Shown piece after piece: positions 1-6,160 of a stretch of 12,751 nt of DNA (position 1 is its first letter; each line of letters starts with the position of its first letter). Source of the stretch: Burkholderiales bacterium (GTDB lineage Bacteria; Pseudomonadota; Gammaproteobacteria; Burkholderiales; Burkholderiaceae_C); contig JAABTC010000020.1 in the NCBI GenBank assembly GCA_011390055.1, forward strand, positions 1-12,751, in the 5' to 3' direction. The notes under the pieces are model-generated. The model was given only the letters and a program-made list of their open reading frames with translations. It searched no databases and was not told where the DNA came from. The translations under genes were made by a program, and so were the position numbers.

Positions 1-275
1 GGGCCGCTCTCGACCTCGACCAGCATGCCCAGGCGCAGGTCATCGCGGCTGCGCACAAGGCCGTCGCGATCGTCGATGCTGGCGGTGGCATCGTCGAAGC
101 GCACGCCCGCAACGATCACCGAACCGAAGCCGCTGATCGGCCCCTGGACGTAGGCGCCGGTCCCGGTACCACCGGTTTCGACGCCGCCGCCGCAGGCCGC
201 CAGCCCGAGGGTCAGGATGACGCGGGAAAGCCAGTTTCGCAGCCTGGGGGAGAAGATGGGTTCGTGACGTGTCAT
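1..275 (-). CDS. DUF5666-domain lipoprotein, N-terminal part (cut by window edge)
   Basis: Only the first 91 codons are inside the window; the gene continues past base 1. The start is the ATG at 275-273, which overlaps the TGA of the DUF6502 gene as ATGA, so translation is probably coupled. Residues 1-28 look like a lipoprotein signal peptide: basic N-terminus, hydrophobic stretch and lipobox LAAC with Cys28, followed by glycines. A segment then opens a DUF5666 repeat (GPISGFGSVIV, GVRFDD, then LRLGMLVEVESG). The complete gene at 1177-2379 has the matching motifs GPITGLGSVIV, GVRFDD and LKLGMMVEVQAG, with its lipobox Cys also at residue 28, so the two are paralogues. By inference it is anchored in the envelope. 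The function of the DUF5666 family is unknown to me. Confidence 0.85.
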   Translation of the reverse strand, partial: MTRHEPIFSPRLRNWLSRVILTLGLAACGGGVETGGTGTGAYVQGPISGFGSVIVAGVRFDDATASIDDRDGLVRSRDDLRLGMLVEVESG

Positions 276-1156
276 GGCGTTTTCTTTCGTGATCGTGAAC
301 GTGCCGGCGGCGGGCTGTCAGGCGGTGCTTGGGCTGGGTGGGTGTCGAACCCGTAGAGGCCCACACGCAAGCGGTGCGGCCGGGCCGCGTCCGGCGCCGC
401 CGTGTCGGCTTCGATCAGTTGTTCGAGCAAGGGCACCATGGCCTCGGTCAATTGCCGCCAATGTTCGAGCAGCAGCGGCTTGACTTGCGCCAGCGAGGCA
501 GCGCTCAGACCGTCCGCTGCAATCGCCTGTTCGAAGTGGGTCGGTTGCCGGCCGAGCACGTTGTCGACCGCGGCCTGCAGGTGATCGCCGACGTTGACGC
601 CGAGGTAGCCGAGCATCTTCGGGGCATCGCCCTTGGGCATGAACAGATCTTCAGTCAGCCGCACGACATCGCGCTCGGCGTCCAGCGTGGCCAGCTTCAG
701 CCGCAGCAATTCTTCGAGCAAGGCGCGTGGATGCACGTCGCGTGTGACTTCCTGGGCGAGCGATTCGAAACTTGGCGTCGGCCCGGTGCGCGGCAACGGC
801 CGCGGCTTGCCAGCCCGCGTGCGGTAGCGCCGGTCGGCGCGCCAGTGAGCGAACACGGTGGCCGCCGGGGAGCGTGCCGGTGCTGCGCGCTGCGGCGAAT
901 CGGCCTGTTCGAGCAGGCGGTTGACCTCACGCCGGTGCAGGCCGGTCGCGGCGCTGATGCGACTGGCGCGGCGGTGCTCGGGCAGATCGGGGTGCGCCGC
1001 GTGCGCCATCGAGACGAACGCGGCGCGCAAGGTTTCGTCCACCACGGCGTACGGAACACCGCGCGCCACCGCCAACTGGGCCAGCGGCCACAGCAGGCGC
1101 TCGAGCGCCTGCTGCAGGGCCTGGTCCTCGACGGGCGGCGGGGCCGGTGGGCTCAT
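272..1156 (-). CDS. DUF6502 family protein
   Basis: A 294-residue protein without signal peptide or membrane segment, so probably cytoplasmic. Residues 10-60 look helical. Residues 65-82 (SRISAATGLHRREVNRLL) have the shape of a helix-turn-helix, which suggests nucleic-acid binding, though this is an inference. The middle (about 100-160) carries a basic stretch RYRTRAGKPRPLP and then SFESLAQEV..DVHPRALLEELLRL, and the end has RLRVGLYGFD near 262-271 followed by a Pro/Arg-rich tail. I recognise this pattern as DUF6502, for which I know no established function. The gene lies 20 bp after the complete DUF5666 lipoprotein and overlaps the start of the second one by 4 bp, so the three form one operon. 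No clear Shine-Dalgarno precedes the ATG at 1156, which fits translation depending on the upstream gene. Confidence 0.82.
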   Translation of the reverse strand: MSPPAPPPVEDQALQQALERLLWPLAQLAVARGVPYAVVDETLRAAFVSMAHAAHPDLPEHRRASRISAATGLHRREVNRLLEQADSPQRAAPARSPAATVFAHWRADRRYRTRAGKPRPLPRTGPTPSFESLAQEVTRDVHPRALLEELLRLKLATLDAERDVVRLTEDLFMPKGDAPKMLGYLGVNVGDHLQAAVDNVLGRQPTHFEQAIAADGLSAASLAQVKPLLLEHWRQLTEAMVPLLEQLIEADTAAPDAARPHRLRVGLYGFDTHPAQAPPDSPPPARSRSRKKTP

Positions 1157-1176
1157 GAAGGCATGTTAGTGGGGCC

Positions 1177-2379
1177 TCAACCCTCGAACTCGATCACCGC
1201 GGCGATCAGGGTTCTGCGGTCGGCCGACCAGACGCCTTTGACTTCGAGCTGCTTGCCGTTGGCCAGGCCCGCCGCCGCGCCGTCCTTCCACTCGAGCACC
1301 TGGCTGTAATCGACCTTGATCTCGCGCAGCATGAAGGTCTTGGTAACGGTATCCAGCGCGCTGGCGCTGCCGTGCAGCTCGACGCGGCGCAGGTCGTCGT
1401 CGCGTTCGTTGCGCACGCTCACACGGTTGGCGATGATCTTGCCCGCGCTGGCCGTGCCTCGCACCTCGACCAATGCGCCCAGCACCAGCGCCGCGGCGTT
1501 GGGTTCGATGCTCGCACTGCTGGCGTCGACGGCGATGCCCTGAACCTCGAACTGCTGGGCCGACGTGAAGGCGGTGACCAGACCCCGAAGACGCGCATCG
1601 CCGACGTCGTCGACCCGGCGCACTCCGCTGCGCACCGAGGTCGCAACCCACTGGTTGTTCACCTTCGCGGGCTGGAGCCGCACGCGCACCCGCTGCCCGT
1701 CGGTCAGCGCCGGCAGATCGGCTGCGGCAACGCCAGCGTGGTTGATCACGGCGTCGCCGATGCGAAAGGTCTGGGCCGCAGCATCCAGGCCGGCGATGCG
1801 ACCGCGAAGGCGGAACACGCTGGCGTTGTCTTCACGCTCGATGCGGGTGGCGACGTAGCGGCCACTGGCGCCGTCGAACTGGGCGTGGATCTCGAGCACC
1901 TGGCCGACCGCCAGGGCGCCGAAGCCCGCCAGCCCCTCTTCGAAGACGGTCGTGGTCTTCACCTCGACCGTTTGGTCGAGCATGCGCAACGTCGAGCTTG
2001 CGGGATCCAGCGCGGTGACCGCACCGACGAGTTCGCTGCCGAAGCGGATGACGCCGGCCAGCGCGCGCGCGGTGCTGTCGTCGATGGCGCCGGCCTGCAC
2101 TTCGACCATCATGCCCAGCTTCAGCTCGCGCGCCGTGCGCACGCTGCCATCGTCATCGTTCTCGACGCGCGCGCTGCTGTCGTCGAAGCGAACGCCGTTG
2201 ACGATGACCGAGCCCAGGCCGGTGATCGGCCCGGTGGCAAAACTCTGCGGCCCCGCCGTGCCGGGCGCCGCTGGGGTGTCGGCGCCGCCGCCGCCGCAGG
2301 CGACGAGCCCGAAGGCCAGCGTCGCAGCGCAGACGGGCCGCCAGGGGCTCCAGCGCGAAGTTCGTGTCGTTGCATGCAT
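1177..2379 (-). CDS. DUF5666-domain lipoprotein with five repeats
   Basis: A 400-residue protein. I place the start at the ATG at 2379 because AGGAG lies six bases upstream on the minus strand and a signal peptide follows directly; a longer frame to 2547 is open but crosses the promoter region. Residues 1-28 form a lipoprotein signal ending in lipobox LVAC (Cys28), followed by a Gly-rich and Pro-rich linker. From about residue 50 to the end I count five beta-rich units of 60-70 residues, beginning near 51, 118, 189, 263 and 334. Each has a G-x-(V/I/A)-x-x-(L/F) opening and a G-x-x-(V/L)-x-(V/I) centre, consistent with tandem DUF5666 domains. It is first in the minus-strand operon, before the DUF6502 gene and a second DUF5666 lipoprotein. 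Envelope location is inferred from the lipobox; the ligand or partner is unknown. Confidence 0.88.
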   Translation of the reverse strand: MHATTRTSRWSPWRPVCAATLAFGLVACGGGGADTPAAPGTAGPQSFATGPITGLGSVIVNGVRFDDSSARVENDDDGSVRTARELKLGMMVEVQAGAIDDSTARALAGVIRFGSELVGAVTALDPASSTLRMLDQTVEVKTTTVFEEGLAGFGALAVGQVLEIHAQFDGASGRYVATRIEREDNASVFRLRGRIAGLDAAAQTFRIGDAVINHAGVAAADLPALTDGQRVRVRLQPAKVNNQWVATSVRSGVRRVDDVGDARLRGLVTAFTSAQQFEVQGIAVDASSASIEPNAAALVLGALVEVRGTASAGKIIANRVSVRNERDDDLRRVELHGSASALDTVTKTFMLREIKVDYSQVLEWKDGAAAGLANGKQLEVKGVWSADRRTLIAAVIEFEG

Positions 2380-2444
2380 GTTTGGCTCCTGTGGCGCGCT
2401 CGGGTGAGCGGGCGAGTTCCAGCCGAAATTCAGGCTGTGCTCGA

Positions 2445-2474
2445 AGTATAAATGTGCAAATCTTCCATTTGCAA
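2445..2474 (-). promoter_or_regulatory. Candidate sigma-70 promoter of the DUF5666-DUF6502 operon
   Basis: Read on the minus strand, TTGCAA (2474-2469) and TATACT (2450-2445) resemble -35 and -10 boxes with an 18-bp spacer. The expected transcript start near 2438 would leave a leader of about 60 nt before the ATG at 2379. This is a pattern match only. Confidence 0.45.
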
Positions 2475-2485
2475 GCGACATTTGC
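2455..2485. repeat. TGCAAAT inverted repeat with a third half-site
   Basis: TGCAAAT (2455-2461) and ATTTGCA (2467-2473) form a perfect 7-bp inverted repeat with a 5-bp spacer. A further ATTTGC (2480-2485) lies 13 bp after the second arm, in the same orientation as it. The repeat overlaps the candidate minus-strand promoter, so it is a possible operator. It is the only obvious AT-rich dyad in this stretch. Confidence 0.5.
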
Positions 2486-2531
2486 CACGTCCAGGCTGTC
2501 AGCACACGTGCTCGACCGAGAATTCCCGGCC

Positions 2532-3683
2532 ATGCCCAACCCTGCACCGCCCCGCCGCTGGATCGCCCACCTCGACATGGACGCGTTCTATGCCTCGGTG
2601 GAGCTGCTGCGTTACCCGGAGCTGGCCGGGCTGCCGGTGGTGGTGGGTGGGGGGCGGCGCCATCAGCCTGTGCTGCAAGCCGACGGCACGCGCCGGTTTG
2701 CCAGGCTGGCGGGCTACACCGGCCGCGGCGTCGCCACCACCGCCACCTACGCCGCGCGCGACGTCGGCGTGCACTCGGGCATGGGGCTGATGAAAGCCGC
2801 GCTGCGGGCGCCCGATGCGGTGCTGCTGCCGGTCGACTTCGAGCAGTACCGCGCCTACTCGCGGCGCTTCAAGGAAGCGGTGGCGGAAGTGGCGCCGCTG
2901 ATCGAGGATCGCGGCATCGACGAGATCTACATCGAACTCGGTGGCCTGCCGGGCGCGCAGGACAGCGTGGGGCACGACCCGCACGGCGGCGTGCGCGCCA
3001 TCGCGCAGGAGATCCGCAACAACGTGCGCCGCCTGACGGGGCTGACCTGTTCGATGGGCGTGACGCCGAACAAGCTGCTGTCGAAGATTGCCAGCGAACT
3101 CGACAAGCCCGACGGCCTGACGCTGCTGACCCTGGCCGACATCCCAACCCACATCTGGCCGCTGCCGGTGCGGCGCATCAACGGCATCGGACCCAAGGCG
3201 GGCGTCAAGCTCGCCGGCTTCGGCATCCGGACCATCGGCGAGCTCGCTGCGTACGATCGCAGCACGCTGGTCGCCAGGTTCGGCGCCGCGTACGGTCGCT
3301 GGCTGCACGACGCGGCGCAGGGCCAAGACGACCGGCCGCTGTCGACGCACAGCGAGCCGGTGTCGATGAGCCGCGAGACCACCTTCGAACGCGACCTGCA
3401 TGCGGTGCGCGACCGGGCCGAGCTCGGCGCCGTGCTCGATACCCTGGTGCAACAGCTCGCGCGCGACCTGCACCGCAAGGGCTATGCCGGCAAGACGGTG
3501 GGCATCAAGCTGCGCTTCGAGGACTTCAAGACCGTGACCCGCGACCTGACGCTGCCCCAGGCCACCGCCGAGGCGGCCGACATCCGCCAGGCCGCCGGAC
3601 AGTGCCTCAAACGCGTCGACCTGTCGCGGCGCCTGCGCCTGCTCGGGGTGCGCATGGCGGCCCTGCGGCACGCCGGGCGCTAG
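2532..3683 (+). CDS. dinB: DNA polymerase IV (Y-family translesion polymerase)
   Basis: A 383-residue Y-family polymerase that copies damaged templates in the cytoplasm. The start at ATG 2532 places DMDAFYASVE at 15-24, as in the family; the open frame continues upstream to 2364 but only through the intergenic region. Catalytic acids are Asp15 and Asp130-Glu131 (RGIDEIYIEL), and the steric-gate position is Tyr20. SMGVTPNKLLSKIAS at 174-188 and the helix-hairpin-helix INGIGPKAGVKLAGFG at 216-231 follow, then the little-finger domain from about 278 (MSRETTFERDL). Between VVVGG (36-40) and GVATT (66-70) there is a loop of about 25 residues, longer than in E. coli DinB. The protein ends soon after RLLGVRMAAL, with no obvious QLxLF-type clamp-binding motif. 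The ribosome binding site is weak (GAGAA at 2518-2522). Confidence 0.93.
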   Translation: MPNPAPPRRWIAHLDMDAFYASVELLRYPELAGLPVVVGGGRRHQPVLQADGTRRFARLAGYTGRGVATTATYAARDVGVHSGMGLMKAALRAPDAVLLPVDFEQYRAYSRRFKEAVAEVAPLIEDRGIDEIYIELGGLPGAQDSVGHDPHGGVRAIAQEIRNNVRRLTGLTCSMGVTPNKLLSKIASELDKPDGLTLLTLADIPTHIWPLPVRRINGIGPKAGVKLAGFGIRTIGELAAYDRSTLVARFGAAYGRWLHDAAQGQDDRPLSTHSEPVSMSRETTFERDLHAVRDRAELGAVLDTLVQQLARDLHRKGYAGKTVGIKLRFEDFKTVTRDLTLPQATAEAADIRQAAGQCLKRVDLSRRLRLLGVRMAALRHAGR

Positions 3684-3706
3684 GATGCAGCCCCAGGAGG
3701 GGTCCC

Positions 3707-4849
3707 ATGTCCGTCATCACCAACATCGAAGACTTGCGCGTGCTCGCCGAGCGCCGCGTGCCGCGCATGTTCTACGACTATGCCGACTCGGGCTCGTGGA
3801 CCGAAGGCACCTACCGCGCCAACGAAGCCGATTTCCAAAAGATCCTGCTGCGCCAGCGCGTGGCGGTCGACATGGCCAACCGCAGCACCGCCACGACGAT
3901 GGCCGGCCAGGCCGTGAAGATGCCGGTGGCGCTGGCGCCCGTGGGCCTGACCGGCATGCAGCACGCCGACGGCGAAATCCATGCCGCGCGCGCAGCCGAG
4001 AAGTTTGGCGTGCCCTTCACGCTGAGCACGATGAGCATCTGCTCGATCGAAGACATCCGCGCGAACACGCAGGCGCCCTTCTGGTTCCAGCTCTACTGGA
4101 TGAAGGACCGCGACTTCATGGACCGGCTGATGGACCGCGCCAAGGCTGCAGGTTGTTCGGCGCTGGTGCTCACGCTCGACCTGCAGGTGATCGGGCAGCG
4201 CCACAAGGACTTGAAGAACGGCCTGACGGCGCCGCCCAAGCCGACGCTGGCCAACATGATCAACTTGTTGACCAAGCCGCGCTGGTGTCTGGGCATGGCG
4301 GGCACGAAGCGCCGCACCTTCGGCAACCTGGTGGGGCATGCCAAGGGCGTCAGCGACATGTCCTCGCTCGGCGCCTGGACGCGCGAGCAGTTCGATCCGC
4401 AGCTGAACTGGGACAACGTCGAGTGGATCAGGAAGCGCTGGGGCGGCAAGTTCATCCTGAAAGGCATCATGGACGCCGAAGACGCACGGCGTGCCGCCGA
4501 CAGCGGCGCCGACGCGATGGTCGTCAGCAACCACGGTGGCCGTCAGCTCGACGGCGCGCCGAGCTCCATCGCCGCGCTGCCCGAGATCGTCGACGCGGTC
4601 GGCTCACGCATCGAGGTGTGGATGGACGGCGGCATCCGTTCGGGCCAGGACGTGCTCAAGGCCTGGGCGCTGGGTGCGCGCGGCACGATGATCGGGCGCG
4701 CCTATGCCTACGGCCTGGGCGCGATGGGCGAAGCCGGCGTGACCGCCGCGCTCGAGATCATCCACAAGGAACTCGACGTGACGATGGCCTTCTGCGGCCA
4801 CACGAAACTGACCGACGTCGACCGGCGCATCCTGCTGCAGTCGCGCTGA
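3707..4849 (+). CDS. lldD: FMN-dependent alpha-hydroxy-acid dehydrogenase, L-lactate dehydrogenase (LldD) type
   Basis: A 380-residue enzyme of the FMN-dependent alpha-hydroxy-acid oxidase/dehydrogenase family, which oxidises L-2-hydroxy acids such as L-lactate to 2-oxo acids. AGGAGG (3695-3700) six bases before ATG 3707 fixes the start. Visible landmarks are YDYADSGS (23-30), PVALAPVGLTG (73-83), FQLY with Tyr130, Lys252 in LKGI, the catalytic-base segment SNHGGRQLDG (274-283; His276, Arg279), the FMN phosphate-binding DGGIRSGQD (307-315) and GTMIGRAY (326-333). The length fits the family. The substrate loop reads GQRHKDLKNG at 163-172, unlike the GARYRDAHSG type of E. coli LldD, so another hydroxy acid cannot be excluded and the symbol is tentative. 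It starts 23 bp after dinB and may be cotranscribed with it; no functional link is evident. Confidence 0.85.
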   Translation: MSVITNIEDLRVLAERRVPRMFYDYADSGSWTEGTYRANEADFQKILLRQRVAVDMANRSTATTMAGQAVKMPVALAPVGLTGMQHADGEIHAARAAEKFGVPFTLSTMSICSIEDIRANTQAPFWFQLYWMKDRDFMDRLMDRAKAAGCSALVLTLDLQVIGQRHKDLKNGLTAPPKPTLANMINLLTKPRWCLGMAGTKRRTFGNLVGHAKGVSDMSSLGAWTREQFDPQLNWDNVEWIRKRWGGKFILKGIMDAEDARRAADSGADAMVVSNHGGRQLDGAPSSIAALPEIVDAVGSRIEVWMDGGIRSGQDVLKAWALGARGTMIGRAYAYGLGAMGEAGVTAALEIIHKELDVTMAFCGHTKLTDVDRRILLQSR

Positions 4850-4862
4850 GCCGGGCGCGCGA

Positions 4863-5105
4863 TCAGCTCGCGCTGGCCGTCTCGTTCTTGCTGGCGCCGC
4901 GGACGTTCATCACCGCCAGCACGACCTGCAGCACGATCAGCGCATAGGCTTCGTCGCCCCAGCCCCAGGCGATCCACAACGCGTTGCTGAGCAGGAAGAT
5001 CCAGAAGCCGACCTTGCGCCGGCGTTTGGATTGCGAAGCCACCAACCATGAGGCCGCGATCGTCACGAGCATCGCCGGCCACTGGAGGCTATCGAGAAGG
5101 TCCAT
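4863..5105 (-). CDS. Small three-helix membrane protein of unknown function
   Basis: An 80-residue protein beginning at ATG 5105; a longer frame from a TTG at 5156 adds an unconvincing Pro-rich stretch. Three hydrophobic segments are visible, at about 8-24, 32-48 and 53-67. A basic SKRRRK stretch (26-31) sits in the first loop, which favours an inside position for it. SNALWIAWGWG (40-50) and LQVVLAVMNVRG (59-70) look like the conserved core. Three helices with conserved Trp, Asn and Gln recall half-size SemiSWEET/PnuC-like transporters, but that is inference and I do not recognise the family by name. The gene converges on the lactate-type dehydrogenase with a 13-bp gap and points away from tonB. 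Its ribosome binding site is weak. Confidence 0.7.
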   Translation of the reverse strand: MDLLDSLQWPAMLVTIAASWLVASQSKRRRKVGFWIFLLSNALWIAWGWGDEAYALIVLQVVLAVMNVRGASKNETASAS

Positions 5106-5375
5106 GCGGCGGTGGGGCAAGTCCAATGCCTGCGGGGGCGTTGACGGGCATTGCAAAGCAGCGCCAGGCGCCGCTGTGTAACGCGGGGCAACTCTGCCTC
5201 CCCGGCCCTAGGGTGATGTCCTCAAACGCCACGTCGGGCTTTGCAGATATATTCCCCGCTTTTGCGGCATCTGTCGCATCGCATGCCCAACGGGGGCGTT
5301 GCTGCCCCGTCGGCCCACAAGGCCTTGGCTTGACAACAACAGCGTCCACAGAATGCGGCGTCTGGAGGACAGGTT
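5106..5375. promoter_or_regulatory. Intergenic region carrying the upstream control region of the tonB operon
   Basis: This 270-bp gap separates the small membrane protein from tonB and contains no convincing gene. It holds a locally AT-rich stretch with TATATT at 5248-5253, the best -10 candidate for tonB, but without a clear -35 box. A short dyad CCGC-TTTT-GCGG lies at 5256-5267 and a stem ACGGGG/CCCCGT with a 9-nt loop at 5290-5310; both would be in the tonB leader. TTGACA at 5330-5335 matches a -35 box but lacks a good -10 and is too close to the start codon. I see no Fur box of the GATAATGATAATCATTATC type. Confidence 0.4.
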
Positions 5376-6080
5376 TTGAATTACGCGGAGCAACAGCGCA
5401 ACCCTCGCAAGAGTGCGATCGGGTTCGGCATCGTGGTCGTGCTGCACATCCTGCTCGGATGGGCCTTGCTGAACGGTCTGGCGCGCACCGTGGTCGAGGT
5501 CATCAAGGGCCCGATCGAAACGAAGATCATCGAAGAGACCAAGCCGCCCCCGCCGCCGCCCGAGAACCTGCCCCCGCCGCCGAAATTCGCGCCGCCGCCG
5601 CCGAGTTTCGTGCCGCCACCCGAAGTCGTGATCACTCCGCCGCCCACACCGGCGCCGGCGATCACCACCACCGCAATCGTGCCGCCACCGGCCCCGCCAG
5701 TGGTGATTGCGCCGGTGGCGCCCGCGGCGCCCGCTCCGCCGGCCCCCGTCGCCGCGCCCCCCGCTCCACCGCGCGTGGCGGCACGCCCGGCCATCGGCAA
5801 CGTGCAGGCCTGTGCGCCGGGCGCTGACGATTACCCGGCCGCAGCCATCAAGGAAGAAGCCACCGGCACCACCAAGGTGCGCTTCACCGTCGACGCCTCG
5901 GGGAAACTGGCGGGCTCCGAGGTCGTGCGTTCGGCAGGCGCTTCGCGTGCCCACAAGGCACTCGACCGGGTGGCGGTGCAAAAACTCAGCGAATGCAGGT
6001 TCACCCCCGGCCTGGACGAAAACGGCCGTGCGGTGGGGGGCTCGTTCGAGGTCGAATACGTCTGGAAGCTGGCCGGTTGA
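5376..6080 (+). CDS. tonB: TonB energy-transducing protein
   Basis: A 234-residue inner-membrane protein that carries proton-motive energy from ExbB/ExbD to outer-membrane receptors. The start is TTG at 5376, supported by GGAGG (5364-5368) seven bases upstream; no ATG lies nearby in frame. One N-terminal membrane anchor spans about 13-35 and includes His24, which may correspond to the conserved His of the TonB anchor. Residues 56-135 are a long Pro/Ala spacer with PPPPPP and PPPP runs, suited to crossing the periplasm. The C-terminal TonB domain covers about 150-234, with YPAAAIKEEATG, KVRFTVDASG and the closing EVEYVWKL. Cys146 and Cys207, just before and inside this domain, could form a disulfide. 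It is first in the tonB-exbB-exbD-exbD cluster. Confidence 0.93.
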   Translation: MNYAEQQRNPRKSAIGFGIVVVLHILLGWALLNGLARTVVEVIKGPIETKIIEETKPPPPPPENLPPPPKFAPPPPSFVPPPEVVITPPPTPAPAITTTAIVPPPAPPVVIAPVAPAAPAPPAPVAAPPAPPRVAARPAIGNVQACAPGADDYPAAAIKEEATGTTKVRFTVDASGKLAGSEVVRSAGASRAHKALDRVAVQKLSECRFTPGLDENGRAVGGSFEVEYVWKLAG

Positions 6081-6107
6081 CGGCCTGCGGACAGTGTTTT
6101 TTTGTTG
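6071..6107 (+). terminator. Weak hairpin and T-run between tonB and exbB
   Basis: GGCCG (6071-6075) and CGGCC (6081-6085) form a perfect 5-bp stem with loop GTTGA that contains the tonB stop codon. Seven T residues follow at 6097-6103, but 11 bases after the stem, which is too far for a standard intrinsic terminator. It may be a weak attenuator or have no function. The 80-bp gap here is the longest inside the tonB-exbB-exbD-exbD run. Confidence 0.25.
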
Positions 6108-6160
6108 TTTGGTATCCGCGCGGCTTTGGCCATCACGCGCGTTCGTTCTCTGGAGAAAAC

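Larger units (their letters stand above)
2380..2531. promoter_or_regulatory. Divergent intergenic region between the DUF5666 operon and dinB
   Basis: This 152-bp gap must hold the promoters of both divergent transcription units. Its centre (about 2441-2485) is clearly more AT-rich than the flanks. It contains the candidate minus-strand promoter and the TGCAAAT inverted repeat listed separately. For dinB, TATAAA at 2447-2452 could serve as a -10 box, but no convincing -35 box goes with it. Nearer to dinB there is a 5-bp inverted repeat AGCAC-AC-GTGCT at 2501-2512 and a CTCG-AC-CGAG repeat at 2511-2520. No palindromic LexA box of the CTGT-N8-ACAG type is visible. Confidence 0.6.

Noticed and set aside
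2435..2450. CTGT-N8-TATA as a LexA box for dinB
   Set aside because: Only one half-site fits; the second arm does not match ACAG.
1372..2451. A 359-codon plus-strand frame opposite the DUF5666 lipoprotein
   Set aside because: It is a shadow of the lipoprotein gene, which has a lipobox, ribosome binding site and repeats.
3685..4947. A 420-codon plus-strand frame overlapping the lactate-type dehydrogenase
   Set aside because: Low-complexity Arg/Gly/His sequence in an alternate frame of a certain gene.
5330..5356. TTGACA as a -35 box for tonB
   Set aside because: No acceptable -10 follows at 16-18 bp and the transcript would begin almost at the ribosome binding site.
5541..5790. CCG/GCC-rich repetitive stretch that looks like a nucleotide repeat
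   Set aside because: It encodes the Pro/Ala-rich periplasmic spacer of TonB, which fully explains it.
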